DNA of 64,000 nt, from assembly GCA_946480465.1 (NCBI GenBank), contig CAMLJY010000003.1, positions 120,510-184,509 on the forward strand, in the 5' to 3' direction. Below are positions 1 to 10,701 of this stretch, one piece after another (position 1 is the first letter of the stretch; each line of letters begins with the position of its first letter). Position numbers and translations under genes: made by a program. The stretch is from an uncultured Burkholderiales bacterium. Lineage in GTDB: Bacteria > Pseudomonadota > Gammaproteobacteria > Burkholderiales > Burkholderiaceae. The notes below the pieces were generated by a model that did not search any database, was not told the origin of the DNA, and was given only the letters and a program-made list of their open reading frames with translations.

Positions 1-378
1 AAGCGCATCGACTTCTCGCTCGACGACGGCGACTTCACCGTGCCCGCCGACGCCACGATGCTGGGCGAGCTGCTGCGCAACCTGCTGGCCAACGCCATCC
101 ACCATGCCCCGGTGGCGGGGCGGGTGGGCATCGTGCTGCGCAGCGGCGCGCAGCGCTTCGAGCTGATCGTCTGGGACGAAGGCCCGGGCATCGACGACCA
201 GGTGCGGCCGCGCCTGTTCCATCCCTTCGCGGCATCCCAGGGCGGCATCGGCCTGGGGCTGTCGATCTGCCGGCAGATCGCACAGTCGATGGACGCCTCC
301 GTGGAGCTGTTCAACCGCACCGAGGGCGGGCGGGTGATCGGCGTCGATGCCGTCGTCGCCTGGAACCAGCCGCCCTGA
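1..378 (+). CDS. Sensor histidine kinase, C-terminal fragment (ATP-binding domain)
   Basis: The window opens inside this gene, so only the last 125 codons are visible. They form a HATPase_c domain: the N box around LLRNLLANAIHHAP, the G1 box DEGPGID and the G2 box GIGLGLSIC are all present in order, followed by a short tail. The N-terminal sensor, membrane segments and phospho-accepting histidine lie outside. Such kinases phosphorylate a partner response regulator. The gene directly precedes an ABC importer on the same strand, an arrangement like TctDE- or PgtB-type systems in which the two-component pair controls uptake of the substrate, but the partner regulator is not visible. A terminator-like hairpin overlaps the stop codon. 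Confidence 0.9.
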   Translation, partial: KRIDFSLDDGDFTVPADATMLGELLRNLLANAIHHAPVAGRVGIVLRSGAQRFELIVWDEGPGIDDQVRPRLFHPFAASQGGIGLGLSICRQIAQSMDASVELFNRTEGGRVIGVDAVVAWNQPP

Positions 379-408
379 TTTCCGGGCTTTCGGCTCACGC
401 ATTTTTTT
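368..408 (+). terminator. Putative intrinsic terminator after the sensor kinase
   Basis: AGCCG (368-372) pairs with CGGCT (391-395), with an inner CCC/GGG pairing, and seven T residues follow at 402-408. The stem overlaps the kinase stop codon. The T run begins six bases after the stem, so termination may be only partial. Confidence 0.45.
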
Positions 409-487
409 GTTGTTATCGACGGCCGCTGGCGGCCGGCGCGGGGCTGCCATTGCCCGAGATCGATGGCTCATGCAGGAGAACGCAACG

Positions 488-1516
488 ATGAAGACGATCC
501 ATGCCCTCACCGCCGCCGCGCTGGCCGCTCTGGCGGGGGCGTCCGCCCACGCGCAGGAGGGAGGCGCGCTCAACCTGATCTGCTCGGTGCAGGACGAGTG
601 GTGCACGATGATGAGCACGACCTTCGCCAAGACCAGCGGCATCAAGGTCAACATGGTCAAGCGCAGCACCGGCGAGGCGCTGGCGCAGCTGATCGCCGAG
701 AAGTCCAACCCGAAGACCGACGTCTGGTTCGGTGGCACCGGCGACCCGCACATGCAGGCCGCCGAACTGGACCTGACGCTGGAATACAAGTCCCCCACGC
801 TGCCGCAGCTGCACCCCTGGGCGCAGGCGCAGGCGCAGCAGTCGGGCTGGCGCACGGTGGGCGTGTACTCGGGGCCGCTGGGCTTCGGCTTCAACACCGA
901 GCTGCTCGCGAAGAAGAAGATGGCCGCTCCGAAATGCTGGAAGGACCTGCTCGATCCGGCGCTGAAGGGCGAGATCCAGGTCGCCAACCCGAACAGTTCC
1001 GGCACGGCGTACACCATGGTTGCGACGCTGGTGCAGCTGATGGGCGAGGACCCGGCCTTCGAGTACATGAAGTCGCTGCACAAGAACGTCAGCCAGTACA
1101 CCCGTTCGGGCACCGGGCCCATCAAGGCTGCCGCGCGCGGCGAGACCGCGGTGTCCATCAGCTTCGTGCACGACGCGCCGGGCGAGCAGATGCAGGGCTT
1201 CCCGATCGCCACGTCCACGCCCTGCGAGGGCACCGGGGCCGAGATCGGCTCCATGTCCATCATCAAGGGCGCGCGCAATGCCGCGAATGCCAAGAAGTTC
1301 TACGAATGGGCACTGACGCCGGCCGCCCAGCAGTTCGCCGCCGCGTCCAAGCAGTTCCAGCTGCCGTCGAACAAGACGACGCAGCTCGACAGCCGCATTC
1401 CCGACTTCCGCAAGATCAAGTTCATCAACTACGACTACGCGAAGTACGGCAAGTCGGCCGAACGCAAGCGCCTGATCGAGCGCTGGGAGCGCGACGTGAA
1501 CTCGCTGCCTCGCTGA
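488..1516 (+). CDS. Extracellular solute-binding protein of an FbpA/AfuA-type ABC importer
   Basis: A 342-residue protein with a Sec signal peptide (MKTIHALTAAALAALAGASAHAQ) expected to be cleaved after residue 22 or so. It should bind the ligand in the periplasm and deliver it to the permease encoded next. The fold is that of family 1 binding proteins (COG1840), which include ferric iron, phosphoglycerate and 2-aminoethylphosphonate binders. Four cysteines (in CSVQDEWC, KCW and PCEG) are notable. The start is chosen because AGGAG at 474-478 lies nine bases upstream and the signal peptide begins there; an open frame upstream is non-coding. The substrate cannot be fixed from sequence. Iron(III) is the default database call, and the neighbouring sensor kinase hints at an organic anion or phosphonate. 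Confidence 0.85.
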   Translation: MKTIHALTAAALAALAGASAHAQEGGALNLICSVQDEWCTMMSTTFAKTSGIKVNMVKRSTGEALAQLIAEKSNPKTDVWFGGTGDPHMQAAELDLTLEYKSPTLPQLHPWAQAQAQQSGWRTVGVYSGPLGFGFNTELLAKKKMAAPKCWKDLLDPALKGEIQVANPNSSGTAYTMVATLVQLMGEDPAFEYMKSLHKNVSQYTRSGTGPIKAAARGETAVSISFVHDAPGEQMQGFPIATSTPCEGTGAEIGSMSIIKGARNAANAKKFYEWALTPAAQQFAAASKQFQLPSNKTTQLDSRIPDFRKIKFINYDYAKYGKSAERKRLIERWERDVNSLPR

Positions 1517-1566
1517 TACCCCCGCCGCCACCGCCCCGACGACGCCGCCCCCATGGACGCTGCCCG

Positions 1567-3744
1567 ATGAACCTGAAGAACAACATCCCGATCGCAGGCT
1601 GGTCACTGCTCGGACTGATCGCCTTCGTGGCGCTGCCCTGGCATGCGCTGCCCGACGGGGCCCTGGCCCTGCGCGGCCTGGCCGAGCTGATCGGCGGGCA
1701 TGACAGCTCATCGGCCCTGTGGCAGGTGATCCTGCACCGCCGGCCGTGGCTGGCCGTCGCGGCGCTCGGCCTGGGGCTGGCCTTCTGGTGCGCGATGCGT
1801 GCGCCTTCGCGCCACCAGGGCCGCTGGCTGATGGGGGCCGGCTTCGGCGGCGCGGCGCTGCTGCTGCTGCAGGGCTTCGTGATCGGCGCCAACGGCTCGG
1901 CGCTGGACCTGTGGCGCGGCACCGCGGGGCAGCCCGGCTTCGGTCTCGGCGCCACGCTGGTGCTGGCGGCGCTGCTGGTGCTGGGGGCGTTCGGGGTCGC
2001 GCGGCGTGGCGCATTCCGCGGCGATCTTTTCGTCGCCGCGGCGGTGGTGGGCAGCGGCAGCCTGCTGCTGGTGTTCGTGGCCTACCCGGTGCTGCATGCG
2101 CTGTCGGGCGCATTCCTGGACGATGCCGGCCGCGTCAGCCTCGGCGCCGCGTGGGCGCGCATCGCCAACGAGCGCATCTGGGGCCTGGGCTGCCTGGCCA
2201 GCAGTGCGCGCTGCGGCGTGGCGTGGAACACGCTGGCCCTGGCCATCCTGACCGGCGCCGGCACCACGGTGCTGGGCACGCTGCTGGCGCTCATCGAAGA
2301 CCGCAGCGACTCGCGCGTGCGCAAGGTGCTGCGCGTGCTGGCGCCGCTGCCCATCATCACGCCGCCCTTCGTCGTCGGCCTGGGCCTGATCCTGCTGTTC
2401 GGCCGCGCGGGCCTGGTCAACCAGTTCCTGGAATGGGCCTTCGGCATCCCGCCGGGGCGCTGGTTCTACGGCGCCTTCGGCGTCTGGCTGGCGCAGATGT
2501 TCGCCTTCACGCCCATCGCCTTCATGATCATGCGCGGCGTGGTGCAGGGTGTGAGCCCATCGCTGGAAGAAGCGTCGCAGACGCTGCGCGCCGACGTCTC
2601 GCGCACCTTCTGGCAGGTCACCTTCCCGCTGATCCGCCCGGGCCTGGCGAATGCCTTCCTGGTCGGCTTCATCGAGAGCATCGCCGACTTCGGCAACCCC
2701 ATCGTCGTCGGCGGCCAGTTCTCGGTGCTGTCGACCGAGATCTTCTTCGCCATCGTCGGCGCGCAGTTCGACCAGGGCCGTGCCGCCACGCTGGCCTGGA
2801 TCCTGACGCTGTTCGCGCTCGGCGTGTTCGCCATCCAGCGCGGCGTGCTGGGCAAGAGGCAGTACACCACCGTCTCCGGCAAGGGCGACGCGGGCGTCTC
2901 GATGCGCCTGCCGGCGCGGCTGCGCCAGCTGGCCCTGGCCGCCACCGTGCCTTGGCTCGCCTTCACGCTGGTGGTCTACGTGTTCGCCTTCAGCGGCGGC
3001 TTCGTCAAGACCTGGGGGCGCGACTACACCGTCACGCTGGTGCACTTCGAGAGCGCATTCGGCTGGTCGTGGGCGCAGGGCGCGCTGCAGTTGGACGGCG
3101 TGGCCTGGGCCTCGCTGTGGAACACGGTGCGGCTGGCCGCGGCCTCCGCGCCGATGACGGCGGCGGTGGGCCTGATGATCGCCTGGCTGCTGGCCCGCAC
3201 GCAGTTCCGTGGCCAGGGGCTGTTCGAGTTCTCGGCGCTGATGGCCTTCGCGATCCCGGGCACGGTGCTCGGCGTCAGCTACATCCTGGCCTTCAACGTG
3301 CCGCCCGTCGAGTTGACGGGCACCGGGCTGATCATCGTCATGTGCTTCATGTTCCGCAACCTGCCGGTGGGCGTGCGCGCGGGGGCCGCGGCCTTCAAGC
3401 AGCTGGACAAGTCGCTGGACGAGGCGGCGGTGATGCTCAAGGCCAGCACCGCGCGCGCGCTGTGGACCGTGGTGCTGCCCTTGCTGAAGCCGGCCGTGGT
3501 CGCGTCGCTGGTCTACAGCTTCGTGCGCAGCATGACCACCGTGTCGGCCGTGATCTTCCTCGTCACGGCCGAGACCGAGCTGGCCACCACCTTCATCATC
3601 GGCCGCGTGGGGCAGGGCGACTACGGCGTGGCGCTGGCCTACAGCACGGTGCTGATCATCACGATGGCGCTGGCAACGGCCTTGATCCAGTGGGTCGTCG
3701 GCGACCGCAAGCTGGGTCGCCGCGGTGTTGCCGCCAACGCCTGA
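1567..3744 (+). CDS. ABC importer permease, two fused inner-membrane domains (AfuB/FbpB type)
   Basis: A 725-residue membrane protein. The first 200 or so residues contain several hydrophobic helices that do not belong to the transport domain proper. Two binding-protein-dependent transport domains follow, each with the EAA-type loop that contacts the ATPase: around SLEEASQTLRADVSRTFWQV in the first half and SLDEAAVMLKASTARALW in the second. A fused two-domain permease is typical of FbpB/AfuB/PgtC-like importers. It lies 50 bp after the binding-protein gene and 35 bp before the ATPase gene, so the three form one operon. Length fits the long AfuB subgroup. Confidence 0.88.
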   Translation: MNLKNNIPIAGWSLLGLIAFVALPWHALPDGALALRGLAELIGGHDSSSALWQVILHRRPWLAVAALGLGLAFWCAMRAPSRHQGRWLMGAGFGGAALLLLQGFVIGANGSALDLWRGTAGQPGFGLGATLVLAALLVLGAFGVARRGAFRGDLFVAAAVVGSGSLLLVFVAYPVLHALSGAFLDDAGRVSLGAAWARIANERIWGLGCLASSARCGVAWNTLALAILTGAGTTVLGTLLALIEDRSDSRVRKVLRVLAPLPIITPPFVVGLGLILLFGRAGLVNQFLEWAFGIPPGRWFYGAFGVWLAQMFAFTPIAFMIMRGVVQGVSPSLEEASQTLRADVSRTFWQVTFPLIRPGLANAFLVGFIESIADFGNPIVVGGQFSVLSTEIFFAIVGAQFDQGRAATLAWILTLFALGVFAIQRGVLGKRQYTTVSGKGDAGVSMRLPARLRQLALAATVPWLAFTLVVYVFAFSGGFVKTWGRDYTVTLVHFESAFGWSWAQGALQLDGVAWASLWNTVRLAAASAPMTAAVGLMIAWLLARTQFRGQGLFEFSALMAFAIPGTVLGVSYILAFNVPPVELTGTGLIIVMCFMFRNLPVGVRAGAAAFKQLDKSLDEAAVMLKASTARALWTVVLPLLKPAVVASLVYSFVRSMTTVSAVIFLVTAETELATTFIIGRVGQGDYGVALAYSTVLIITMALATALIQWVVGDRKLGRRGVAANA

Positions 3745-3779
3745 TTCCGAAGCAAAGACTCGTCGAAGGGACGCTCACC

Positions 3780-4823
<1,044 letters not shown>

Positions 4824-4920
4824 CTCGCCCGGCCGAGCTGCTAAGACGTTCCCGATGACGCGTGAAAGACGCGTCAAGCGCCCGCTGTTGTCGATTCGTT
4901 CCGATTGCCGGAGGTGATGC

Positions 4921-6483
4921 ATGGAACTGCTGCGCAAGACTTCGATCCGCAACCGCGTCAACGTGGCGATGGGCCTGACGGCCTTGACGCTGGCGCTGCT
5001 CGGCGGCGGCGGCTACCTGGCGGTGAGCCGGGCCCAGCAGGATTTCTCCGGCTTTGCCCAGCGCCACCTGCCGATGGTGGTGGCCGTGGGGCAGGCGCGG
5101 CAGGCGCTGGGGCACCTGATCGCTTTCGACGAGACCGACGTCGCGATCAACTACTCGGTTCCCAGTGAGGCCCAGCGGTATGCCGCGATCGGTCTCACGC
5201 TGCTGGACAAGGCGCAGGCGCCGTTGCTGGCGCTGGGCAGCGCGGCGCAGGCGCCCGCGCAGGCCACCGTCGTCCAGCAGGCGGCCGAGCGGCTGGCGGC
5301 CTACCGCAAGCAGGTGGAGCCGGTGTACCGGGCGGCGGCGGAGGGCCAGCTGCAGTCGGCCGCGGCGGGCAAGCGCGCGCTGGAAGGGGCCGAAGCGCGG
5401 CTGAAGGAGGCCGAGGCGCTGCTGGGCGGCCTGGGTGCTGAACTCGACGCCGCGACGCAGTCGATGACGAACGACATCGCCAGCCGCAATGCCGCGAGCA
5501 GCCGCGCGCTAGCGGTGCTGGCGCCGCTGGCCATCGCGCTGCTGCTGCCGCTGATGTGGGCGACGCTGCGCTCGATCCTGGTGCCGCTGGTGCGGTCGCG
5601 CGAGGTGGCTTCGCGCATCGCGCGCGGGGAGCTGTCGGTCGACATCCACGACATCGGCCGCGACGAGACCGGCGAGCTGCTGCGCACCTTGGGCGTCATG
5701 CAGGACGGCTTGCGCGGAATGGTCAGCGCGATCCGCGAGACGGCGCAGTTCGTGAGCACGGCGTCGGACGAGATCGCGGCCGGCAACATGGACCTGTCGC
5801 ACCGCACCGAGACCACCGCCGCCGGGCTGGAAGCCGCGGCCAGCGGCATGGCGACGCTGAACGAGCAGTTGATGGACAGCGCCCGCAGCGCCCGCCAGGC
5901 CGGCCAGCTCGCGGTGCGGGCGGCGGAGGTGACGGCCAGCGGCGGTCGCACGGTCGATGCGGTGGAGACGCTGATGGGCGAGATCGCGGCGTCCTCGCGG
6001 CGCATCGCGGAAATCGTCGACGTGGTCGACGGCATCGCGCGGCGCACCAACATCCTGGCGCTGAACGCCGGCGTGGAGGCCGCGCGCGCCGGCGACCAGG
6101 GCCGCGGCTTCGCGGTGGTGGCGCAGGAGGTGCGCACGCTGTCGCTGCGGGTGGCGGAGTCGGCGCAGCAGATCAAGATGCTGGTCGACCAGGCCGCGCA
6201 GCAGGTGCGGCAGGGCACGGACCAGTCGCGCCAGGCCGGCAGCACGATGGGGCAGGTGGTGGACACCGCACGTGCGGTGTCCGGTGCGATGCAAGGCGTG
6301 GCCGATGCGGTCTCCGGGCAGAGCCGCGAGATGGCGCGCGTCAACGACGCGGTGATGCAGCTGGACAAGCTGACGCAGCAGAATTCGGCGCTGGTGCAGG
6401 AGACCGCGGCGGCGGCCGGCGGCCTGCGCGACCAGGCGCGTCGGCTGGAGACGCTGGTCGGGGCCTTCAAGTTGCCGCGTTGA
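4921..6483 (+). CDS. Methyl-accepting chemotaxis protein
   Basis: A 520-residue chemoreceptor that would pass a signal to the CheA-CheW complex. It has an N-terminal membrane segment (about residues 14-35), a roughly 160-residue sensor region predicted to be a helical bundle, a second membrane segment at about 197-219, a HAMP domain and a cytoplasmic signalling coiled coil. The hairpin tip around N377 reads [18 protein letters not shown]; the usual receptor tip has FQTN and LNAAVEAARA, so two positions differ. The start follows a strong ribosome site GGAGGTG (4910-4916). The gene stands alone, with no che genes near it. No clear flagellar-sigma promoter was seen. Confidence 0.93.
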   Translation: MELLRKTSIRNRVNVAMGLTALTLALLGGGGYLAVSRAQQDFSGFAQRHLPMVVAVGQARQALGHLIAFDETDVAINYSVPSEAQRYAAIGLTLLDKAQAPLLALGSAAQAPAQATVVQQAAERLAAYRKQVEPVYRAAAEGQLQSAAAGKRALEGAEARLKEAEALLGGLGAELDAATQSMTNDIASRNAASSRALAVLAPLAIALLLPLMWATLRSILVPLVRSREVASRIARGELSVDIHDIGRDETGELLRTLGVMQDGLRGMVSAIRETAQFVSTASDEIAAGNMDLSHRTETTAAGLEAAASGMATLNEQLMDSARSARQAGQLAVRAAEVTASGGRTVDAVETLMGEIAASSRRIAEIVDVVDGIARRTNILALNAGVEAARAGDQGRGFAVVAQEVRTLSLRVAESAQQIKMLVDQAAQQVRQGTDQSRQAGSTMGQVVDTARAVSGAMQGVADAVSGQSREMARVNDAVMQLDKLTQQNSALVQETAAAAGGLRDQARRLETLVGAFKLPR

Positions 6484-6521
6484 CGCGCCGGCACCGGACG
6501 GCGGGCGCCGGGCGCAGCGGG

Positions 6522-6551
6522 CCGCTGGCCGCTGGCCGCTGGCCGCTGGCC
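6522..6551. repeat. Short tandem repeat, 7-bp unit x4
   Basis: The unit CCGCTGG is repeated four times without interruption in the gap between the convergent chemoreceptor and acetolactate synthase genes. It is non-coding, and copy number could vary by slippage. Confidence 0.85.
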
Positions 6552-6591
6552 ATCCGGCCGCTTCACCGGCCCGCTGCCGACCGCGATGGAA

Positions 6592-8361
6592 TCAGCGCGG
6601 CTCGACGTAGCGCCGCTGCTCGCCCAGCCACACCTCGTGGTGGCCAGCCCCGGCCGGGATCATCGGGAAGCAGTTCTCGGTGGGCTCGACGACGGCGTCG
6701 AGCAGGAAGGGGCCCGGCGTGGTGAGGCATTCGGCCAGCGCGTCGTCCAGGTCGGCGCGCCGCAGGACGCGCCGCGCCTGCCAGCCAAAGGCCTTGGCCA
6801 GGGCGACGAAGTCCGGCGCCGCGGCGAGGCGGCTGTGGCTGTAGCGGCCGTCGTGGATCAGCTCCTGCCACTGCCGAACCATGCCCATCGCGCCGTTGTT
6901 CGACAGCACCAGCTTGACCGGCGCGGCGTGCTGCACCGCGGTGGCCATTTCCTGGATGTTCATCAGCACCGAGGCATCGCCGCTCACGCACACCACCGTT
7001 CGCCCCGGGTGGGCCAGCTGGGCGCCGATGGCCGCGGGCAGGCCGTAGCCCATGGTGCCCGCGCCGCCGGAGGTGAGCCAGCGCCGCGGCTCGTCGAAGG
7101 CCAGGTGCTGGGCCGCCCACATCTGGTGCTGGCCGACGTCGGTGGCGACGATGGCGTTCCGGCCCGCCAGCGCCGCCCGCAGGCGCTGCATCAGGGCCTG
7201 CGGGGCAATGCCGGGGCCACTGTCGTCGAAGGCCAGCGACTGCTCGGCGCGCCAGCGCGCAATGCGCTGCCACCAGGCGGCGCGCGGCGGCAGGGCCGTG
7301 CGGTCGCGCCGCGCGGCGAGCAGGCGGCGCAGCAGCAGCGTGGCGTCGCCGACCAGGCCGACGTCGGCGCGCACCACCTTGTCGATGGACGTGGGGTCGA
7401 TGTCGAGATGGATCACTTTCGCCCGCGGGCAGAAGGCGTCCAGCCGGCCGGTGACGCGATCGTCGAAGCGCGCGCCGACGCAGACGACCAGGTCCGCCTC
7501 GTGCATTGCGAGGTTGGCTTCCAGCGTGCCATGCATGCCCAGCATGCCGAGGAAAGCGGGGTCCGAAGCCGGGAAGGCGCCCAGGCCCAGCAGCGTCAGC
7601 GTGCAGGGGGCGCCGGCCCAGCGCACCAGCTGCGTGAAGGCATGGCAGGCCGCGGGGCCGGCGTTGACGAGGCCGCCGCCGCCATAGAACACGGGGCGCT
7701 CGGCGGCGGTGACCATCGCAATGGCCGCGTCGATCTGGTGTTGGGCAGGCGGCTCCGCCGCGGGGCGCGGCGGGCGGATCGCGGGTGGCGCCGGCATAAC
7801 GGGCACGCGGGCCAGCTGCACGTCCTTGGGCACGTCCAGCAGCACCGGGCCCGGGCGGCCGCCGGCGGCGATCTGCAGCGCCTGGCGCACGCGGGCTTCG
7901 ACCTCGGCGGCGCTGCGCACCTGGTGGTTCCAGCGCGTGACCGGGCGCGACAGGCCCAGCGCGTCGCATTCCTGGAAGGCATCGGTGCCGATCGCGCGCG
8001 TGGCCACCTGGCCGCTGATCACCAGCACGGGCACCGAGTCGCTGATCGCATCCAGCAGCCCGGTGACGGTGTTGCTCATGCCCGGGCCCGAGGTGACCAG
8101 CACCACGCCCACGCGGCCGGTGGAGCGGGCATAGCCCTCGGCCGCATGCACCGCGGCCTGTTCGTGGCGCACCAGCACGTGGCGCAGGCGCGGCTCGTCG
8201 ATCAGTGCGTCGTACAGCGGCAGCACCGCGCCGCCGGGGTAGCCGAAGATCGTGTCGACACCGGCGTCGACCAGGGTGCGCAGCAGGCGGCGGGCGCCGG
8301 TGTCGGCCGGCCCGACGTCGGCGGGGGCGGCCAGGGCGGCGAGGGGGAGGGGCGCGTTCAT
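6592..8361 (-). CDS. ilvB: Acetolactate synthase large subunit (biosynthetic type), solitary
   Basis: A 589-residue thiamine-diphosphate enzyme that condenses two pyruvates, or pyruvate with 2-oxobutyrate, in branched-chain amino acid synthesis. The N-terminal PYR domain carries the GYPGGA motif (40-45) and the catalytic glutamate in RHEQ (E67). The C-terminal domain has the cofactor motif as GDAS (461-464), where most homologues have GDGS, followed by the NN and QWQ elements. No small regulatory subunit gene (ilvH) or ilvC is adjacent, so this is probably a second copy beside a main ilvBHC locus elsewhere. It is transcribed away from an Lrp/AsnC regulator gene with an 84-bp gap holding an Lrp-type box, which suggests leucine-responsive control. 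Other thiamine-dependent decarboxylases are possible but less likely. Confidence 0.88.
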   Translation of the reverse strand: MNAPLPLAALAAPADVGPADTGARRLLRTLVDAGVDTIFGYPGGAVLPLYDALIDEPRLRHVLVRHEQAAVHAAEGYARSTGRVGVVLVTSGPGMSNTVTGLLDAISDSVPVLVISGQVATRAIGTDAFQECDALGLSRPVTRWNHQVRSAAEVEARVRQALQIAAGGRPGPVLLDVPKDVQLARVPVMPAPPAIRPPRPAAEPPAQHQIDAAIAMVTAAERPVFYGGGGLVNAGPAACHAFTQLVRWAGAPCTLTLLGLGAFPASDPAFLGMLGMHGTLEANLAMHEADLVVCVGARFDDRVTGRLDAFCPRAKVIHLDIDPTSIDKVVRADVGLVGDATLLLRRLLAARRDRTALPPRAAWWQRIARWRAEQSLAFDDSGPGIAPQALMQRLRAALAGRNAIVATDVGQHQMWAAQHLAFDEPRRWLTSGGAGTMGYGLPAAIGAQLAHPGRTVVCVSGDASVLMNIQEMATAVQHAAPVKLVLSNNGAMGMVRQWQELIHDGRYSHSRLAAAPDFVALAKAFGWQARRVLRRADLDDALAECLTTPGPFLLDAVVEPTENCFPMIPAGAGHHEVWLGEQRRYVEPR

Positions 8362-8427
8362 GGCGCCCGACTGTGCCGGCATGGCCGCGGAAAGTGCTTC
8401 CGAATGGGCCGCGGCGTATGCTCGGCG

Positions 8428-8442
8428 CAGAAAATTCTTCTG
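8428..8442. promoter_or_regulatory. Lrp-type operator between ilvB and the Lrp/AsnC gene
   Basis: CAGAAAATTCTTCTG matches the Lrp consensus YAGHAWATTWTDCTR at 14 of 15 positions, and is the core of a 7-bp inverted repeat (CGCAGAA/TTCTGCG). It ends three bases before the regulator's first ATG, a position fit for autoregulation and for control of the divergent ilvB. Confidence 0.75.
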
Positions 8443-8445
8443 CGA

Positions 8446-8925
8446 ATGCCGATGAAGACGGAAACGAAGCTCGATCGCCTGGACCGCGACATCCTGACCG
8501 TGCTGCAGACCGATGCCCGCATCAGCCTCCAGGAGCTGAGCAAGCGGGTGGGCCTGAGCGCGTCTCCGTGCTGGACCCGCATCCGCCGCATGGAAGAGGC
8601 CGGCGTGATCGAGGGCTACACCGTGCGCCTCAATGCGCAGGCCGTGGGCCTGGCCGAGACGGTGATCGTGCAGGTCACGCTGGACAGCCACAGCGACGAG
8701 GCGCTGTTCGCCTTCGGCCGCGCGCTGGCCGACATCCCCGAGGTGCTGGAGGCCCTGCTGGTGTCGGGCGACTACGACTACATCCTGCGCATCGCCGTCA
8801 GCGACACCCGGGACTACGAGCGGCTGCTGCGCGAGCGCCTCTACAAGATCCCGGGGCTGCGGCACAGCAAGTCGAGCTTCGTGCTGCGCAGCCTGAAGCA
8901 GAGCGCGCTGCCGCTGCGGCGCTGA
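8446..8925 (+). CDS. Lrp/AsnC-family transcriptional regulator
   Basis: A 159-residue protein. It has an N-terminal helix-turn-helix ([20 protein letters not shown], then [20 protein letters not shown]) and a C-terminal RAM/AsnC ligand-binding domain containing the [10 protein letters not shown] signature. The family senses amino acids and usually regulates its neighbour. Here the divergent neighbour is an acetolactate synthase, and an Lrp box lies between them. Two in-frame starts exist, 8446 and 8452, neither with a good ribosome site; 8446 is used, and the other would drop two residues. A hairpin terminator serving the opposite strand begins six bases after the stop. Confidence 0.9.
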   Translation: MPMKTETKLDRLDRDILTVLQTDARISLQELSKRVGLSASPCWTRIRRMEEAGVIEGYTVRLNAQAVGLAETVIVQVTLDSHSDEALFAFGRALADIPEVLEALLVSGDYDYILRIAVSDTRDYERLLRERLYKIPGLRHSKSSFVLRSLKQSALPLRR

Positions 8926-8930
8926 CGACG

Positions 8931-8962
8931 AAAAACGGCGTGCCGCTCGCGCGGCACGCCGT
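8931..8962 (-). terminator. Intrinsic terminator of the TRAP transporter operon
   Basis: A perfect 12-bp stem (8935-8946 with 8951-8962, loop TCGC) is followed on the minus strand by five T residues (8931-8935). It lies 35 bp after the TRAP permease stop codon. Confidence 0.85.
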
Positions 8963-8997
8963 GTCGGTCGATGCGGCGTGGCCGCGTCGATATGGCG

Positions 8998-10701
8998 TTA
9001 CTTGGCGGGCTCGCTTGCCGCCCCCTCGGGCGCGCTGGCCGGCTCGTCGAAGCCGAACAGCTTCGACGCGTCCATTTCCTTCACCGTGTCGTCCGGCTGC
9101 ACCTCGAGGTTGATGTTCGTGGTGTCGAGTTCGGCCTTCTTGCCCAGGCCGCCGGAGACCAGGTTCGGGAACGCGATGATCAGGCCGACCATGATGATCT
9201 GGATCACCACGAAAGGCACCGAGCCCCAGTAGATCTGGCCCGTGGTGACCTTGGCCACCTGGTTGCCCGTCACGCGGTCCTTGTAGTCGTCATGCGGCGC
9301 AACGCTGCGCAGGTAGAACAGCGCGAAGCCGAACGGCGGGTGCATGAACGAGGTCTGCATGTTCACCGCCAGCAGCACGCCGAACCACACCAGGTCGATG
9401 CCCAGCTTCTCCGCCACCGGTCCGAGCAGCGGGATGACGATGAAGGACAGCTCGAAGAAGTCGAGGAAGAACGCGAGGACGAAGATCAGGATGTTGACGA
9501 CGATCAGGAAGCCGAGCTGGCCGCCAGGCAGCGAGGTGAGCAGGTGCTCGACCCACTTGGGACCGTCGACGCCCTGGAACGACAGGCTGAAGACCGTCGA
9601 GCCCAGCAGGATGAAGACCACGAAGCAGGACAGCTTCATCGTCGAATCCATCGCCTGGCGCATCAGCTTCATGTCGAGCCGGCGGCGGCTGAGGGCCATC
9701 ACCAGGGCGCCCACGGCACCCATCGCGCCACCTTCGGTGGGGGTGGCCACACCGAGGAAGATCGTGCCCAGCACCAGGAAGATCAGCGCCAGCGGCGGGA
9801 TCAGCACGAAGGTGACGCGCTCGGCCATCTTCGACAGCAGGCCCAGCTTGAAGACCTTGTTGATCACCGCGAGCACGAACGCGACGCCGACGCCGACGCA
9901 CATCGAGACCACGATCAGTTCGTCGGTCGGCGTGGTGTCGGGACGGCTCTTCGCGAAGGCGATCGCCAGGCCGACGGACAGCACGAACAACACGCCCAGC
10001 GAACGCAGGCCAGGCGAGCCGTCGTCTTCGCGGATGGTGCGCGCCTCAGGCGGCAGTGCCGGGGCGTACGAGGGTTTGAAGATCGCCACCAGCACGATGT
10101 AGCCGACGTACAGGCCGGTCAGCACGAAGCCCGGGATGAACGCGCCCTTGTACAGGTCGCCGACGCTCTTGCCCAACTGGTCGGCCATGATGATCAGCAC
10201 CAGGGACGGCGGGATGATCTGCGCCAGCGTGCCGGACGCCGCGATCACGCCCGTGGCCACGCGCCGGTCGTAGCCGTAGCGCAGCATGATGGGCAGCGAG
10301 ATCAGGCCCATCGAGATCACCGACGCGGCGACCACGCCGGTGGTGGCCGCCAGCATCGCGCCGACCAGGACCACCGCCAGCGCCAAGCCGCCCCGGATCG
10401 GGCCGAACAACTGGCCGATGGTGTCCAGCAGGTCTTCCGCCATCCCCGAACGCTCGAGGATCAGGCCCATGAACGTGAAGAACGGGATCGCCAGCAGCGT
10501 GTCGTTCTGCATGATCCCGAAGATGCGCAGCGGCAGCGCCTGCATCAGCGAGGCCGGCAGCAGGCCGAGTTCGATCCCGATGAAGCCGAACGCCAGGCCA
10601 CAAGCGGCGAGCGAGAACGCCACCGAGAAGCCCATCAGCAGGAAGATGATCAGGCCGCCGAACATGATCGGCGCCATGTAGGCAGACAGGAACTCGATCA
10701 T
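8998..10701 (-). CDS. TRAP transporter large permease (DctM type)
   Basis: A 567-residue polytopic membrane protein. Many hydrophobic helices and family features such as GMAEDLLDTIGQLFGPIRGG and IIPPSLVLIIMA mark it as the ion-coupled transport subunit of a TRAP importer. It is longer than the usual 430 residues, with a loop insertion around residues 220-270 and a polar C-terminal tail after about residue 520; this length is usual in the group annotated for mannitol or chloroaromatic acids (FcbT3-like), but the substrate is unknown. Its ATG overlaps the stop of the small permease gene by 4 bp and an AAGGAG site sits in that gene. No periplasmic binding protein (DctP) gene is in view. Confidence 0.92.
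   Translation of the reverse strand: MIEFLSAYMAPIMFGGLIIFLLMGFSVAFSLAACGLAFGFIGIELGLLPASLMQALPLRIFGIMQNDTLLAIPFFTFMGLILERSGMAEDLLDTIGQLFGPIRGGLALAVVLVGAMLAATTGVVAASVISMGLISLPIMLRYGYDRRVATGVIAASGTLAQIIPPSLVLIIMADQLGKSVGDLYKGAFIPGFVLTGLYVGYIVLVAIFKPSYAPALPPEARTIREDDGSPGLRSLGVLFVLSVGLAIAFAKSRPDTTPTDELIVVSMCVGVGVAFVLAVINKVFKLGLLSKMAERVTFVLIPPLALIFLVLGTIFLGVATPTEGGAMGAVGALVMALSRRRLDMKLMRQAMDSTMKLSCFVVFILLGSTVFSLSFQGVDGPKWVEHLLTSLPGGQLGFLIVVNILIFVLAFFLDFFELSFIVIPLLGPVAEKLGIDLVWFGVLLAVNMQTSFMHPPFGFALFYLRSVAPHDDYKDRVTGNQVAKVTTGQIYWGSVPFVVIQIIMVGLIIAFPNLVSGGLGKKAELDTTNINLEVQPDDTVKEMDASKLFGFDEPASAPEGAASEPAK

Noticed and set aside
413..2113. A 566-codon open frame on the minus strand opposite the ABC importer genes
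   Set aside because: It has low-complexity Arg/Ala/Pro/His composition, no recognisable domain, and mirrors well-supported genes on the other strand. Such long antisense frames are common in very GC-rich DNA; many others (for example 17518-20376, 21286-23694, 37449-40481 on the plus strand) were dropped for the same reason.
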